NCBI RefSeq assembly: GCF_000331005.1
Contig: NZ_AEJB01000209.1
Location: 1-54,297 of the forward strand
Direction: 5' to 3'
DNA from: Streptomyces turgidiscabies Car8
Lineage (GTDB): Bacteria; Actinomycetota; Actinomycetes; Streptomycetales; Streptomycetaceae
Length of the DNA stretch: 54,297 nucleotides
Under the pieces are notes generated by a model that did not search any database, was not told where the DNA came from, and was given only the letters and a program-made list of their open reading frames with translations. Made by a program: the position numbers and the translations under genes. Shown here piece after piece: positions 28,381-37,145 of the stretch. The first letter of the stretch is position 1, and each line of letters begins with the position of its first letter.

Positions 28381-28956
28381 TCAGAGGCCCGTCAGGGCCG
28401 TGTCGATGATCCGATGGAGCGCCGGCCGGTCGAACGTCTTGGCCATGACCCGTAGCCCGGCGAGGGTGTTCTGGAGGAACAGTGCCTGCGCTCTGGCGTC
28501 GACGTCCCGGTCGACGTCACCGTCCCGCCGCCCTTGCGTGATACGGACGGCGAGGAGTTCGATCAGACCCTCCTCCATGCGGAGCACCAGGCGTGCGGCC
28601 TCCGGGTCGCGCCCGCCCAGCTCCCCGATCGTGTTCTGGGCCAGACATCCGCGCCGGACCGGCCCGTTCAGGTCCGCGTCCACGAGCAACAGGAAGTAGG
28701 CGCGGATGCGCTCCTTGGCGGTGCCCGGCCGCGAGAGGAACTCCTCGGCCTGCTCGGCTCGCGTCCGGCCGTAAAGGTCCAGCACCTTGCCGAACAGCTG
28801 ACGCTTGGAACCGAAGGAGTGGTACAGGCTGCCCTTGGCCACTCCGGTCACCTCCGCGAGGTCGGCCGGGGAGGTGTCGGTGTAGCCCTTGGTCCAGAAC
28901 GTCTCCATCGCCTGCGCGATGACCACGTCCGGCTCGAAGCCCTTCGGTCTGCCCAT
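28381..28956 (-). CDS. TetR-family repressor
   Basis: The 191-residue regulator has an N-terminal TetR HTH: MGRPKGFEPDVVIAQAMETF, YTDTSPADLAEVTGVAKGSL and YHSFGSKRQLFGKVLD. The C-terminal ligand domain resembles the AcrR/YxaF branch, with a Cys in RRGCLAQNTIGEL. A perfect palindrome lies 15 bases upstream of the start, consistent with autorepression. The SDR and MBL genes follow in the same direction and are probable targets. Confidence 0.86.
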   Translation of the reverse strand: MGRPKGFEPDVVIAQAMETFWTKGYTDTSPADLAEVTGVAKGSLYHSFGSKRQLFGKVLDLYGRTRAEQAEEFLSRPGTAKERIRAYFLLLVDADLNGPVRRGCLAQNTIGELGGRDPEAARLVLRMEEGLIELLAVRITQGRRDGDVDRDVDARAQALFLQNTLAGLRVMAKTFDRPALHRIIDTALTGL

Positions 28957-28970
28957 ACCGCTACCGTAGC

Positions 28971-28998
28971 CAGTATTTGACCTATGGGTCAAATACTG
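28971..28998. promoter_or_regulatory. Perfect palindromic TetR operator
   Basis: CAGTATTTGACC at 28971-28982 and GGTCAAATACTG at 28987-28998 are exact inverted complements with a 4-base centre, immediately upstream of the TetR gene. It overlaps the expected promoter (TTTGAC resembles a -35 box). It is a strong autoregulatory operator candidate. Confidence 0.75.
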
Positions 28999-29029
28999 GG
29001 GCCGCAGGCCAACGCCAAAGATCAGCGCG

Positions 29030-29230
29030 GCCGACCTGAAGTCGTGTGCCTTCCCGGGTGAGCTGGTACTCCACCCGGGGTGGGATCCCCGGGTAGGCGG
29101 TGCGGGTGACCAGCCCGATGAAGACGAACGCCGGAGCCGTGAGGACAGGGTCTTGAAGCTGATCCCCGGGAGCGCGGCGCGCAACTCGGTGAAGCGTTTG
29201 CGGTGCCGTCCAGCACGAGCGCCTCGCCGA
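29030..29230 (-). pseudogene. Frameshifted HxlR-type regulator remnant
   Basis: Pieces of an HxlR regulator lie in different minus-strand frames: RFTELRAALPGISFKTL in one, and GLVTRTAYPGIPPRVEYQLT in another. The order and content match the helix-turn-helix and wing of the family, but no single frame is open and the N-terminal third is missing. Confidence 0.5.
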
Positions 29231-29343
29231 GCTCGGTGGCCGCAGCCGCATCGTCAGGGAAGGCGCCATCCGGTGCGCATCCACTCGGTAGGTGGTGCGC
29301 ATCGGGTGGGGGCCGTGCGATGGAGTCGGCCGGTTGAGGGCAG

Positions 29344-29385
29344 CGCGTTTCTCCTTGAACTGAGCCGAGGTCAAGGAGAAACGCG
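29344..29385. repeat. Strong inverted repeat (15-bp arms)
   Basis: CGCGTTTCTCCTTGA at 29344-29358 pairs exactly with its complement at 29371-29385 around a 12-base loop. It lies in non-coding DNA between the HxlR remnant and the pseudogene at 29661. It could be a terminator or a protein-binding palindrome; other short palindromes, such as CTCCAC-TCG-GTGGAG near 29478, crowd the next 250 bases. Confidence 0.6.
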
Positions 29386-29660
29386 GCGGGTGGCATCGGG
29401 TGGATGCACGGCATCGTCCCCGTCGATGTCGCCCACTCCCCCACGGTGTCGTCCACTCCCGCCAGTGGACTCCACTCGGTGGAGTGGTACCGGGCATCGT
29501 CGGTGCGCACCACGGCATCGGGTGCACTCAGTGGCCGGCCTCCCGGCCGCGGTGCGGTCCGGGCTCCTGCGGGCGGCGCGCCCGCTGGTCGCCTTTGCGC
29601 ACCGGGTGCACTCCATCGGCATCGCCCTGGTCGGTGTAGCGGTCCGCGCGGACGCGGGAG

Positions 29661-30219
29661 TTAGTCGACGCCGGTGACCGTCACCCGGCGTCCGAGGGCG
29701 CCGGCCTTGGACGCCTTCTTCGGGGAGTCGCCCTTGGCGAGCCGGTCGGCCTCGATCCGGTCCGCGTACGGGTGTCGGCCACGCTCGCCGAACAGGCTCC
29801 GCAACTGCGCCTCGGTGACCTCCTTGCTGCAGCGCGCCGACGATTCGGCCGTCGCCGTCCCGCGCGACCAGCGGCAGGGACAGCTCTCCCGCCGCCCGCT
29901 GGAGTTCCCCGGCTGCCGCCGCTCTCACGAGCCGCTCCCCGGGATCGGTGCCCGCGAGGGCGTCCATCAGCCACGTCCCGTACTCCCCGCGAGCGAGTGC
30001 TTCGAGATGGCCGGCCTCCAGATCGTCGGCGGCCTCCTTCACCAGCGTGTTCACCACGGCGACTTCCCCCCGGCCTCGAAAGCCCGATCCGCACACCGTC
30101 GGGCCCCGGCACACCGTCCAGAGCTGCCGGCGCGTCAGCCGGGCCCACCCCGCTGAGGAACCTGCCGTCGCCGTCCTCTTGGCTGTTGTCCTCTTCATCT
30201 TCGTCTTCTTCTTCGCCAT
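29661..30219 (-). pseudogene. Unknown basic protein gene, frameshifted
   Basis: The first part reads a Lys-rich N-terminus (MAKKKTKMKRTTAKRT), then VNTLVKEAADDLEAGHLEAL and LVARDGDGRIVGALQ. The sensible continuation, VTEAQLRSLFGERGRHPYAD, lies in another frame and runs to a stop at 29661 (ALGRRVTVTGVD). A one-base shift near 29830 would rejoin them into about 185 residues. I do not recognise the family; the basic N-terminus suggests nucleic-acid contact. Confidence 0.45.
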
Positions 30220-30286
30220 CCCGAGGATCTACCCGCCCCAGGTCCTGCGGACCCAACGGCCGGAAGGAGCGCCGATGGCCGTGATG

Positions 30287-30690
30287 TCAGCCAGCCAGGA
30301 CCACCGGCTGCGACGGCGTGTGTCCTGCGGCAACGGCCGCGACCAGGTCGGCGAGACCTGCGGGGTAAACCGTCTCGTGGGTGGTGCGCAGTTCGGTCAG
30401 GGTCCACCAGCGGTACTCGCGGATGCTGTCGGGCTGCGTCGCACGGGCCGGGTCGACGTCGGATACGGAGAGGCGGGTGAGGTAGTACAGCTCCACCCGC
30501 CGGACTTCGCGCCCGCCGACCAGATGCTCCTTGGTGCGCTCCGCGAGCTGGGGCCCGAGCTCGATCGCCTTCTCGTCGATGCCAAGCTCTTCACCCAGCT
30601 CACGGAGGGTTGCCGTGGCGTGGTCCTCCCCCAGAAGCCGCCCCCATGTCCGGCGACTCCCAGGTGAGGACTCAGTTCGAGACCGGAAGA
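30287..30690 (-). pseudogene. Nudix hydrolase, N-terminally truncated
   Basis: The C-terminal two-thirds of a Nudix hydrolase is clear: the box part ATLRELGEELGID, then VRRVELYYLTRLSVSDV and EYRWWTLTELR. The region before the box is degraded (FFFFRSRTE, with the conserved Gly-Gly of the box missing) and merges with the 3' end of the next gene upstream at about 30700. No plausible start remains, so it is probably inactive. Confidence 0.5.
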
Positions 30691-30702
30691 AAAAGAACAA
30701 GC

Positions 30703-31317
30703 TCAGTACAGCTTGTTGACCGCCGTGACGGTCGTGGCCTTGAAGTCGGCCACCTGGGCGTGCTGGAAAGTGCCCATCCGGCCCCACCGGACGACCGTCA
30801 CGGTGGCACCGTCGCGGCCGACCGAGAAGAGGCCGATGTCGGAGGAGCCCCAGGCAGAGGCTGTGTGGATGCCGTAGACGTCGGCACCCTCCTCGACGTT
30901 CAGCCGGCCGTAGTACTTCTGCGTCGCCGTGATGTCCGGGTCCTGCTGCATGAGCTTCTTCGCGCAGCCGGCCAGGTCCTTGCGCAGCAGCGCCGCGAAG
31001 TCCTTCGCCCACTGTTCGCTGCGCCCCTCGACCGTGAGCTGCTGGGCGTTCGTGTCGTACTCCGTCCAGTACTCCCGGTGCGTGGTGGTGGACGGCAGTG
31101 CGTCGCCCACGCACATCGGCAGCGGGTCGGGCTGGCCGGCCGTGACCGCTCCGGCGTACCACGGCGAGGACGGGTGGGGCGGCAGGTCGGCCGGCTCCAG
31201 GAACCGGGGTGTGTCGGAAGCCGGCGTGGCGGCGGCCGGGACAGCGGCTGCGGCGACACCGGCCACCGCCGCCAGCGCGGCCACGGTGGTACGGATGCCT
31301 CGGGTACGGATCTGCAT
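30703..31317 (-). CDS. Secreted hypothetical protein
   Basis: The 204-residue protein begins with a clear Sec-type signal peptide: MQIRTRGIRTTVAALAAVAG, then an Ala-rich stretch and an AAA-T cleavage area near residue 30. The mature part has two Cys (PMCVGDAL, LAGCAKKL) that may form a disulphide and an internally consistent alpha/beta pattern ending FKATTVTAVNKLY. I recognise no enzymatic motif. Start ATG 31317 is chosen with GGGGGAG just before it; ATG 31329 is an in-frame alternative. Confidence 0.72.
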   Translation of the reverse strand: MQIRTRGIRTTVAALAAVAGVAAAAVPAAATPASDTPRFLEPADLPPHPSSPWYAGAVTAGQPDPLPMCVGDALPSTTTHREYWTEYDTNAQQLTVEGRSEQWAKDFAALLRKDLAGCAKKLMQQDPDITATQKYYGRLNVEEGADVYGIHTASAWGSSDIGLFSVGRDGATVTVVRWGRMGTFQHAQVADFKATTVTAVNKLY

Positions 31318-31698
31318 GGTCTCCCCCATTGATTCCCCGGTCGAACGCGCGGGCTTGTGCCCTTGCCCCCCCGTAAGACCCACCGCCACCCGTGACAGTT
31401 GCCCTGTACATCCGCTACGGATCCGTCCCGATTGTCACCGTCCTGCCACCGGGTTCAAGGCCGGTGATCGCTCTCACTCCCGCCCGTGATCGGCTCACGT
31501 TCGGAAGTTCAGCCTGACTCTGAGGTCGTGGAAGCGGAGCGGCGGGCGCGGGAGACCCGCGTCACAGGCACAGTTCCGCCACTTCCGGCCAGGGGCTGCC
31601 CTCGTCTGCACGGGGACAACGGGCATCCGGGCCGGCGACGGAATCCGGCCCACCCCCTGCCGACGGGAGTGGGCCGGACCGCGGCAGCGCTCCGTGGG

Positions 31699-32148
31699 TC
31701 AGCGGACCGTGGTGACCCGGTGCTCCTTCAGCGAGGCGCAGTTGGAGCCCGTCACGTAGACGTACACGTTGTCGATGTGGCCGCCCCAGTCGACGCAGTG
31801 GGCCTTGCCCTGGACATAGGCCGGTCCGGCGTACGACGTGTACGCGCCCTCGTCCTGGGCGTACTCCTCGGTGTCGGAGACATAGATCCACGCGCCCATG
31901 TCGCGCGCGGTGCCAGGGTTGGTGCGGATGGTGGCAACGCAGTTCTTGCCGTTGGAGGCGTTGTAGGTCAGGTAGACGGTGCCCTGCGTGCCGACGGGCG
32001 CGGAGTTGACGGTCTTGTAGCTGCTTCCGCAGACCTTCTGCGCGGTGGTGTTCGGTGCTGCGGAGGCGGGGCCGGCCAGAACGGTCGTTGCGCCGACTGC
32101 CAGGGCCGCCATCGCGGTACCGGCAAGAACAGAATGATTGAACCTCAT
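31699..32148 (-). CDS. SapA-like spore-associated secreted protein
   Basis: This 149-residue secreted protein has a signal peptide (MRFNHSVLAGTAMAALAVGA) cleaved after an Ala-Ser-Ala stretch. The mature text NTTAQKVCGSSYKTVNSAPV, QGTVYLTYNASNGKNCVATI and YTSYAGPAYVQGKAHC matches Streptomyces spore-associated protein A, a surface protein of aerial hyphae and spores. Four Cys are spaced as in the family. It is the second secreted gene in this stretch, in the same direction as the one before. It is a strong taxonomic hint. Confidence 0.8.
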   Translation of the reverse strand: MRFNHSVLAGTAMAALAVGATTVLAGPASAAPNTTAQKVCGSSYKTVNSAPVGTQGTVYLTYNASNGKNCVATIRTNPGTARDMGAWIYVSDTEEYAQDEGAYTSYAGPAYVQGKAHCVDWGGHIDNVYVYVTGSNCASLKEHRVTTVR

Positions 32149-33166
32149 ATTTCCCCCTTATGGCCTTAGGAGTGCCTTGCTCCTGATAGATCAGACACGT
32201 GCCGGGTGCGCAGGGTTGTGACCCGGCACCGGCTCGATCCGGCCGAGTTGACCGGGCGGGCCGGGAACACGGTCGGGTGGCCGTGACCTGGGTGGGCGGT
32301 GAGGTTGCGGCGTCGCCCGGGCCCACCGCCCGCGCGCCGGATCAATCCGCGCCGCCACGGCCGAGATCCTCGTCCGGGGACGTCGCAAGCCGGAAACGCC
32401 AGGCTGCGGCCGGGGCGACCTGTGGCCTTCCGCGCCCGGCACCCCGCCGTCGCGGATCCGCCCAAGAGCACGACAACGCACGGACGTCGGCGCATTCTCG
32501 CCACAACCCCTCGGCGCACCGGGTGTCGAGGGGTTCACTCAGGTCTGGCTCAGGGCCGGGTGTGACCAGATCGCGCGGCGCGGCCCACGCCGGCCGGGAG
32601 CAGCATCAGGCAGCAGACTCACCCTCACGGCCTTCGTCCCGATCTGTGCACCTTGGTCGTAGCACATGATCAGGCGAAGGCCGCTTCAATGTCCGGCGAA
32701 TGCCAAGTGAGTGGTCTAGTGCATGGGCGCTTTCGAGTGGGAGGCAGGGCTCAAAGCACAGGGGCGGCAGGCTCCCGCAGAAATCAGGCGCTCCACCATT
32801 CGCCGGTGCCGCAGTTGACTTCGCAGCGCCACCACTCCTCCGTCTGCCCCGTGCCAAAAGAGCCCTGACGCCGGCGAAGTCCACATCTGCCGGCACGGTG
32901 AAAGCCACCATGGGGAAGCCCCCACTGAAGACCTCACCTCCAAGCCCGAACTGCGAAAAACGCTGATGGACCGCCTGTGGGCTCTCGCCCAGGGGGCCAG
33001 TGGGTATGAACTGAGGCCCGACCACGCCCAAACGGCGGGTGTGACGTCGGCGAGGTTCGCAGGAGAAGGCGCGCGAGATCGTGCAGGAGAAGGCGCAAAG
33101 GGGGCGCAGCGGACGGTGCCGCGCGGCGGACCGAAGCTCGGTTCGAACGGCAGTTACCTTTGCCGC
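32149..33166. other. One-kilobase stretch without a supportable gene
   Basis: Frames on both strands are Arg/Pro/Ser-rich and lack ribosome sites. A plus-strand piece at 32725-32790 (GAFEWEAGLKAQG) and a piece at 33000-33130 look weakly protein-like and may be debris of deleted genes. Base composition is uneven, with A/T-richer patches near 32650-32720. Confidence 0.4.
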
Positions 33167-33514
33167 GTGGCAGCTTCGTACGGCTCCCCCCAGGACCTGA
33201 CCGACGCTCAGGACGAACTCCGTCAGGTCCGCGCTGATCTGCAGACCCTCTACCGGCGGGTGCCGTGGTCGGCGGAACCGCTGGACGCGGGGAAGATGCA
33301 CGACAACGCCTGGCGGCAAGCGTCCCGCCCCGCCTCCCCCGGCTGAGATCCCCAGGACGCGGCGGAGATCGCCCGGCTACGGAAGCGGGAGCTCGAACTC
33401 GCGGGAACGATCATCACGCACGCGTACTGGAGCGAATTCACCTCGGCCGACGTCCTCGCTGCCCGTACCGCGCTCAAGCACCACAAGCCGGAGATGGCCG
33501 ACGCCTCCAGCTAG
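33167..33514 (+). pseudogene. Hypothetical gene with an in-frame TGA
   Basis: From GTG 33167 the text DLTDAQDELRQVRADLQTLY and RRVPWSAEPLDA runs to SRPASPG, then TGA at 33344, then continues in frame DPQDAAEIARLRKRELELAG and SEFTSADVLAARTALKHHK to a TAG at 33512. Protein-like text continues in the same frame across the stop, so a TGG (Trp) codon has most likely become TGA. The protein would be about 115 residues with a helical centre. Selenocysteine is unlikely, as no insertion hairpin is evident. Confidence 0.6.
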
Positions 33515-33764
33515 TGCTCTGGCCGCATGGGTCCGCCGGGCCGGGGGCGTAGCGGTTGGATGGGTGGTGATGGCGTCGGCCGCTGCGCGAACCAGCGGTC
33601 GGTGACGATGGGAGCGGGCTATAGGTCCGGCACGGAGTACGGTCCGGAAAATCGTTCGCAAGCCGAGGGGTTTCGAGCCGATACTAGGGGTTTGATCACA
33701 TCGGACAGAAGAGTGGCCAGCGCTGACGTACAACCGTGACACCCTGCCCTTCCCCGAAAACCGT

Positions 33765-34487
33765 GTGCCCCCCATCACCTACGAGGGCATTCGAAACTGG
33801 GATGAACTCGACCCGGCCCGACACCCGTTCGCCTGGGATGAGGACGAGGAAGCCCGCCTCCGCTCGCTGGTCCGCGAGTGGGTGCCGCCCGTGCTCTCCG
33901 GGATGGGCGGCTGGTGGCAGGGCGAACGCTGGTGTGAAAGCCAGGTGGACGCGATCATCCGGGAGCGATACGGCACCTGGGCCTGGGGATGGAACTGGTG
34001 CTACCGCGACGGCGGGCCCATCGGTAACTGGGTCAGCGGGCCGAACTCGGTGACGACCCCCGACGAGACTGCGGCACGCGTCGTAGCCGCACTGCTGGAG
34101 TGGCGGAAGTGGCTGGAGCGCACGGCCCAGCGCTTCGCCGAACTGGCGCCGCCGCCGGATGCCTCACCCGAGGATCGCAGCTGGCACCTGGAGCGGGCCT
34201 GCGTCCGGCTCGTGACCCACGCACTGGACTCGGGCGCGGAGGGCGGCTGGCACGGGCAGGCCTCGATGGTTCTGGGCTGGTTCCTCACCAGCACCGGCCT
34301 GGACCGAGCCGAAGCCGCGCGCGCGGTGGAGAACGCGATCGGCGGCCGGTTCAAGAGCTGGGTTACCCCGGAACGGACTCAGATCGAATCCGTCGGCGGT
34401 GACCTCGCCGTTGGCCTCACCGGTCGCGCCCCCTACCGGGACCATCGTGAGAGGGCCGCGCTGGAGGATCTCCATGACCGCTACTGA
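33765..34487 (+). CDS. Hypothetical protein upstream of a Fic-like gene
   Basis: The 240-residue protein is rich in Trp and acidic residues (YEGIRNWDELDPARHPFAWD, GMGGWWQGERW, WAWGWNWCYRDGG) with a helical C-terminal half. I do not recognise a domain. It overlaps the next gene by 14 bases, so it is probably coupled to that Fic-like gene. Protein-like text continues upstream in frame (LTYNRDTLPFPENRV) to a CTG near 33725, so the true start may be earlier; GTG 33765 is the first canonical start. Confidence 0.65.
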   Translation: MPPITYEGIRNWDELDPARHPFAWDEDEEARLRSLVREWVPPVLSGMGGWWQGERWCESQVDAIIRERYGTWAWGWNWCYRDGGPIGNWVSGPNSVTTPDETAARVVAALLEWRKWLERTAQRFAELAPPPDASPEDRSWHLERACVRLVTHALDSGAEGGWHGQASMVLGWFLTSTGLDRAEAARAVENAIGGRFKSWVTPERTQIESVGGDLAVGLTGRAPYRDHRERAALEDLHDRY

Positions 34488-34754
34488 CAGTCTTTCGGTC
34501 TGGCTGCATGCGCGCCGTGAGGCCAACTGGCAACACGCACCCGTCCTCCTGCGGATTCCTCCTACAAGCGACGGTTTCCGGACGTGGTGCGAAGGGCCGG
34601 TGCGCCGGCGCGACTCCGTGCGTGCCCAGCGTCTGCTCGCTGCCCACACCTTGGCCCGAGCCGTTGCCGCACGCCGCACCCCGCTGAACTTCGCCCTGCT
34701 GGCCAGCTGGCAGCGCGAGGTCCTCGGCGAAACAGAGGCACCGCTCCGCGTGAA
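34474..34754 (+). pseudogene. Fic-like gene truncated by an IS110 fragment
   Basis: ATG 34474 follows GGAGG by seven bases. About 94 codons (SLSVWLHARREANWQHAPVL, RLLAAHTLARAVAA, FALLASWQREVLGETEAPL) match the N-terminal region that precedes the Fic domain in Streptomyces Fic-family proteins. At 34755 the sequence passes into antisense IS110 DNA, and no HPFxxGNGR motif exists anywhere nearby, so the AMPylation domain is gone. The frame stays open to 35073 by chance. Confidence 0.5.
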
Positions 34755-35067
34755 ACCCGGCGCGACAACAGCCTGGTGCCGTCCGAGTCGATCACCGTGC
34801 AGTGATGCGCGGCCTTGCCGGCATCCGTTCCCGCCCACAGCTCGGGCACCCGAGCCCCCTTCGTCGTTCGGTCTTCTGGACCCTGCAGACGACCACGCCG
34901 ACGTGTCCTTACGAAGCGATCTCTGTTCGCTCATCCCAATGAGTGGCCGTGTCGCCGCGGGGCACTGGGTGGCCTGTCAGTCAAAGCCACACGTACGGCA
35001 TGAGCGCTTCAGCTACACCCAGGCCCCTGGGTCTCCCGAAGGACCAGAATCAACCCGCCAACAAGGT
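34755..35067 (-). mobile_element. IS110-family 5' fragment, inverted copy A
   Basis: These 313 bases are the reverse complement of 36161-36257 plus 37146-37369, with few differences apart from an 8-base gap. They hold the IS110 leader and the first codons of its transposase (ELWAGTDAGKAAHHCTVIDS on the minus strand). The junction at 34755 cuts the Fic-like gene. Confidence 0.8.
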
Positions 35068-35159
35068 GGGTGATTTCGTCCGTTCGCCCGTGACATGCGG
35101 TGTCCTGGCTCCGTGAACGACGTACACGGCGCGGCATGGTCCAAGTCCCGGACGGCGTC

Positions 35160-35759
35160 CTACTCTACCGGTTCGCGCCAGGCGGCGACGAGATCGTGGA
35201 AGCGCGGGAAACGGGCACCCGGAACAGTCTCGTCACTGACCGTCTCGCCGTTGAGCCAGCAGATGTCGAAGACGTCGGCCTCGGTGTCGAGTAGGCAGCA
35301 CACACCGCCGGTGGCGGCGGTGAGGTCGGTGAACACCTGCCTGACGGTCGCGGACTGCATGAACATCCGGCTCATGCCCGAGGTGGCCGCCATGAACTGC
35401 AGCGACGCGAAATTCGGGTGCTGTGTGGGCGAGAACGTGACAGTCAGGTAGATGTACCCCACCGACACTCGTCCCTGCTCGTCGACCCTGTCGGAATCCC
35501 GGAGGTGGAACTCGCGCACCGCTTCGTCGACGCCAACCATGACTGAGGTGTCCAGTTCGAGCGTGCCGCCTGCCGAACAGTCGACCGGTTCGCTCTTGAA
35601 CCTCGAGGTGAACGGCACGGTCAACTGCTCGCCGCTCGGCAGCGTAATCGGAAGCGGTGGCGTGTGGCGGCCTTGCGTGGCGAGCTCGGCCAGCCGGGTC
35701 AGGGCCCTCGCAACGTTCCGAGGCGGCATGAAGATCTCGTAACTGTAGTCCAGCCCCAT
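35160..35759 (-). CDS. Hypothetical 199-residue protein
   Basis: It starts at ATG 35759 after GAGGAGG and reads MGLDYSYEIFMPPRNVARAL, LPSGEQLTVPFTSRFKSEPV, VGYIYLTVTFSPTQHPNFAS and ATGGVCCLLDTEADVFDICW. It has a regular alpha/beta pattern with an adjacent Cys pair and no signal peptide. I recognise no family; proteins with this opening occur in Streptomyces, often alone among mobile DNA, and may be immunity-like. It lies between the two inverted IS110 fragments, so it could be carried cargo. Confidence 0.7.
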   Translation of the reverse strand: MGLDYSYEIFMPPRNVARALTRLAELATQGRHTPPLPITLPSGEQLTVPFTSRFKSEPVDCSAGGTLELDTSVMVGVDEAVREFHLRDSDRVDEQGRVSVGYIYLTVTFSPTQHPNFASLQFMAATSGMSRMFMQSATVRQVFTDLTAATGGVCCLLDTEADVFDICWLNGETVSDETVPGARFPRFHDLVAAWREPVE

Positions 35760-36160
35760 ACCGCTTCGCCTCCTCTGGCTCTGAGCAGGGATCCTTTCAC
35801 GGTGTGGACTGGTCGCCCAGTTGATTATTTGGGGGTGACCGGCTTCACCCTGCAGGGGCCGGAACGGGCGGGAACATCGGCTCGTCTCCGAAGCGATCAG
35901 CTCTGAGCAGAAGCACAGCCGCCCACGGGTGGTCACCGAGAACCTGGCAGTGGGTGGAGACGCTGATGTCCCGCGGCTCCGCCCGCCGTTCCAAGCCGTG
36001 ACCTGACTGACGAAGCCAACCGGAACTTCGACGTGTCGCACGGATTGTGCCGACTGGCCTGGCGTGACACCAACTACCGTGCCGCAGCGCGAGGGACTGA
36101 CCGTAGTCGAACGCTCAAGTGGCCAAATCAACCACTCACTGGCCAACTGAAGCGCTCCTT
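35760..36160. other. Non-coding debris between hypothetical gene and IS110 copy B
   Basis: Short plus-strand pieces (WTGRPVDYLGVTGFTLQG; SEQKHSRPRVVTENLAVGG) read like fragments of a transposase in different frames, with stops between them. No complete gene or clear IS end can be drawn. Confidence 0.35.
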
Positions 36161-36257
36161 ACCTTGTTGGCGGGTTGATTCTGGTCCTTCGTGCGATCGG
36201 GAGACCCAGGGGCCTGGGTGTAGCTGAAGCGCTCATGCCGTATGTGTGGCTTTGACT
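36161..36257 (+). mobile_element. IS110-family leader fragment, copy B left part
   Basis: This is the leader part of copy B, matching 34971-35067 in reverse except for an extra 8 bases near 36190. It is separated from the rest of copy B by the IS at 36258-37142. Ending with ACT at 36255-36257, it supplies the left target duplication of that IS. Confidence 0.75.
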
Positions 36258-37142
36258 GAGCGTTTTCAGCGTTGTCTCTCCAGGGTGAGGACAGCTCTGG
36301 TGATGACGGTCATGCGGTTGGGGCTGATGCGGGATCTGCGGAAGATCTGCCAGGACTTCAGCCGTGCCATGCCTCGTTCGACAGGCGCCCGGGCCACGGA
36401 CAGGGCCCGGTTCTCGGTCCGCTCGGTGACAGTGAGTTCACCGCCTGGCGGGCGGCGCTTGGCGGTGGTGACCCAGTCGCCTGCACCGATGTAGGCCATG
36501 TCGGCGAGGATCGGGACGCCCTGGCGCGCACAGATCCGGAGGGTCTTGTGGGTGCGGGCGGCCGTCAGATCGTGGGTCCGGCCCGGCAGCGCCGGCGACA
36601 GCCACAGAATCTCACCGGCCGGGTCCGTGACGACCTGCACGTTAACCCCGTGCCGCTTGTGTTTCGAGGAGTAGTCGGCCCTGCCGTCGCCGACGCGGTC
36701 GCACTCGGCGAGCGTGCCGTCCAGGAGGACGAAGTCCGGGTCGTGCACGCGTAGCGTCTTCAGCAGGCCGGGGGCTTGCTCGGCGAGCAGACCGGTGACC
36801 GCGGTGACATAGGCGTGGGCGGTGCCGACGGATATCCCGAAGGCTCTGGCGATACGGGCGAGGGTGTCATGGCGGCGCAGGTACACGAGTGCGACCAGCG
36901 CACGGCGGTGCGGCGGGAGTTTGCACCGCCGGTCACCCTCACGGGTGACGATGAGCATCGTGACCCACTCGACCAGGGCGTGGGGCAGGTCGAGTGCGGC
37001 AGGATACGGAACCAACAGGGCTCCTGTGCTGCTGAGTTGAGACGTCGAACACCTCTCTCAACGGCACGGGGGCCCTGTCCGTTGCGCACCCCGACCTCAC
37101 AACGCCCCCGTCACCCGATCAGTGGCCACACTGAAAACGCTC
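36258..37142. mobile_element. 885-bp IS5-type element with ACT target duplication
   Basis: The ends GAGCGTTTTCAG at 36258 and CTGAAAACGCTC ending at 37142 are perfect inverted repeats. ACT flanks both sides (36255-36257 and 37143-37145), while the uninterrupted inverted copy at 34755-35067 has a single ACT. This proves the insertion point and shows the element arrived within IS110 copy B. Confidence 0.88.
36266..37015 (-). CDS. IS5-type transposase (DDE_Tnp_4)
   Basis: The 249-residue transposase has an N-terminal HTH ([38 protein letters not shown]), the first acid in [12 protein letters not shown], a [11 protein letters not shown] segment, the second acid in [13 protein letters not shown] and the Glu in [20 protein letters not shown]. 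All catalytic residues are present and the size is usual, so it is probably functional. It starts at TTG 37015 inside the element and fills most of it. Confidence 0.85.
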   Translation of the reverse strand: MVPYPAALDLPHALVEWVTMLIVTREGDRRCKLPPHRRALVALVYLRRHDTLARIARAFGISVGTAHAYVTAVTGLLAEQAPGLLKTLRVHDPDFVLLDGTLAECDRVGDGRADYSSKHKRHGVNVQVVTDPAGEILWLSPALPGRTHDLTAARTHKTLRICARQGVPILADMAYIGAGDWVTTAKRRPPGGELTVTERTENRALSVARAPVERGMARLKSWQIFRRSRISPNRMTVITRAVLTLERQR

Positions 37143-37145
37143 ACT

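Noticed and set aside
33344..33346. Selenocysteine reading of the TGA
   Set aside because: No insertion-element hairpin is apparent and the context fits loss of a Trp codon.
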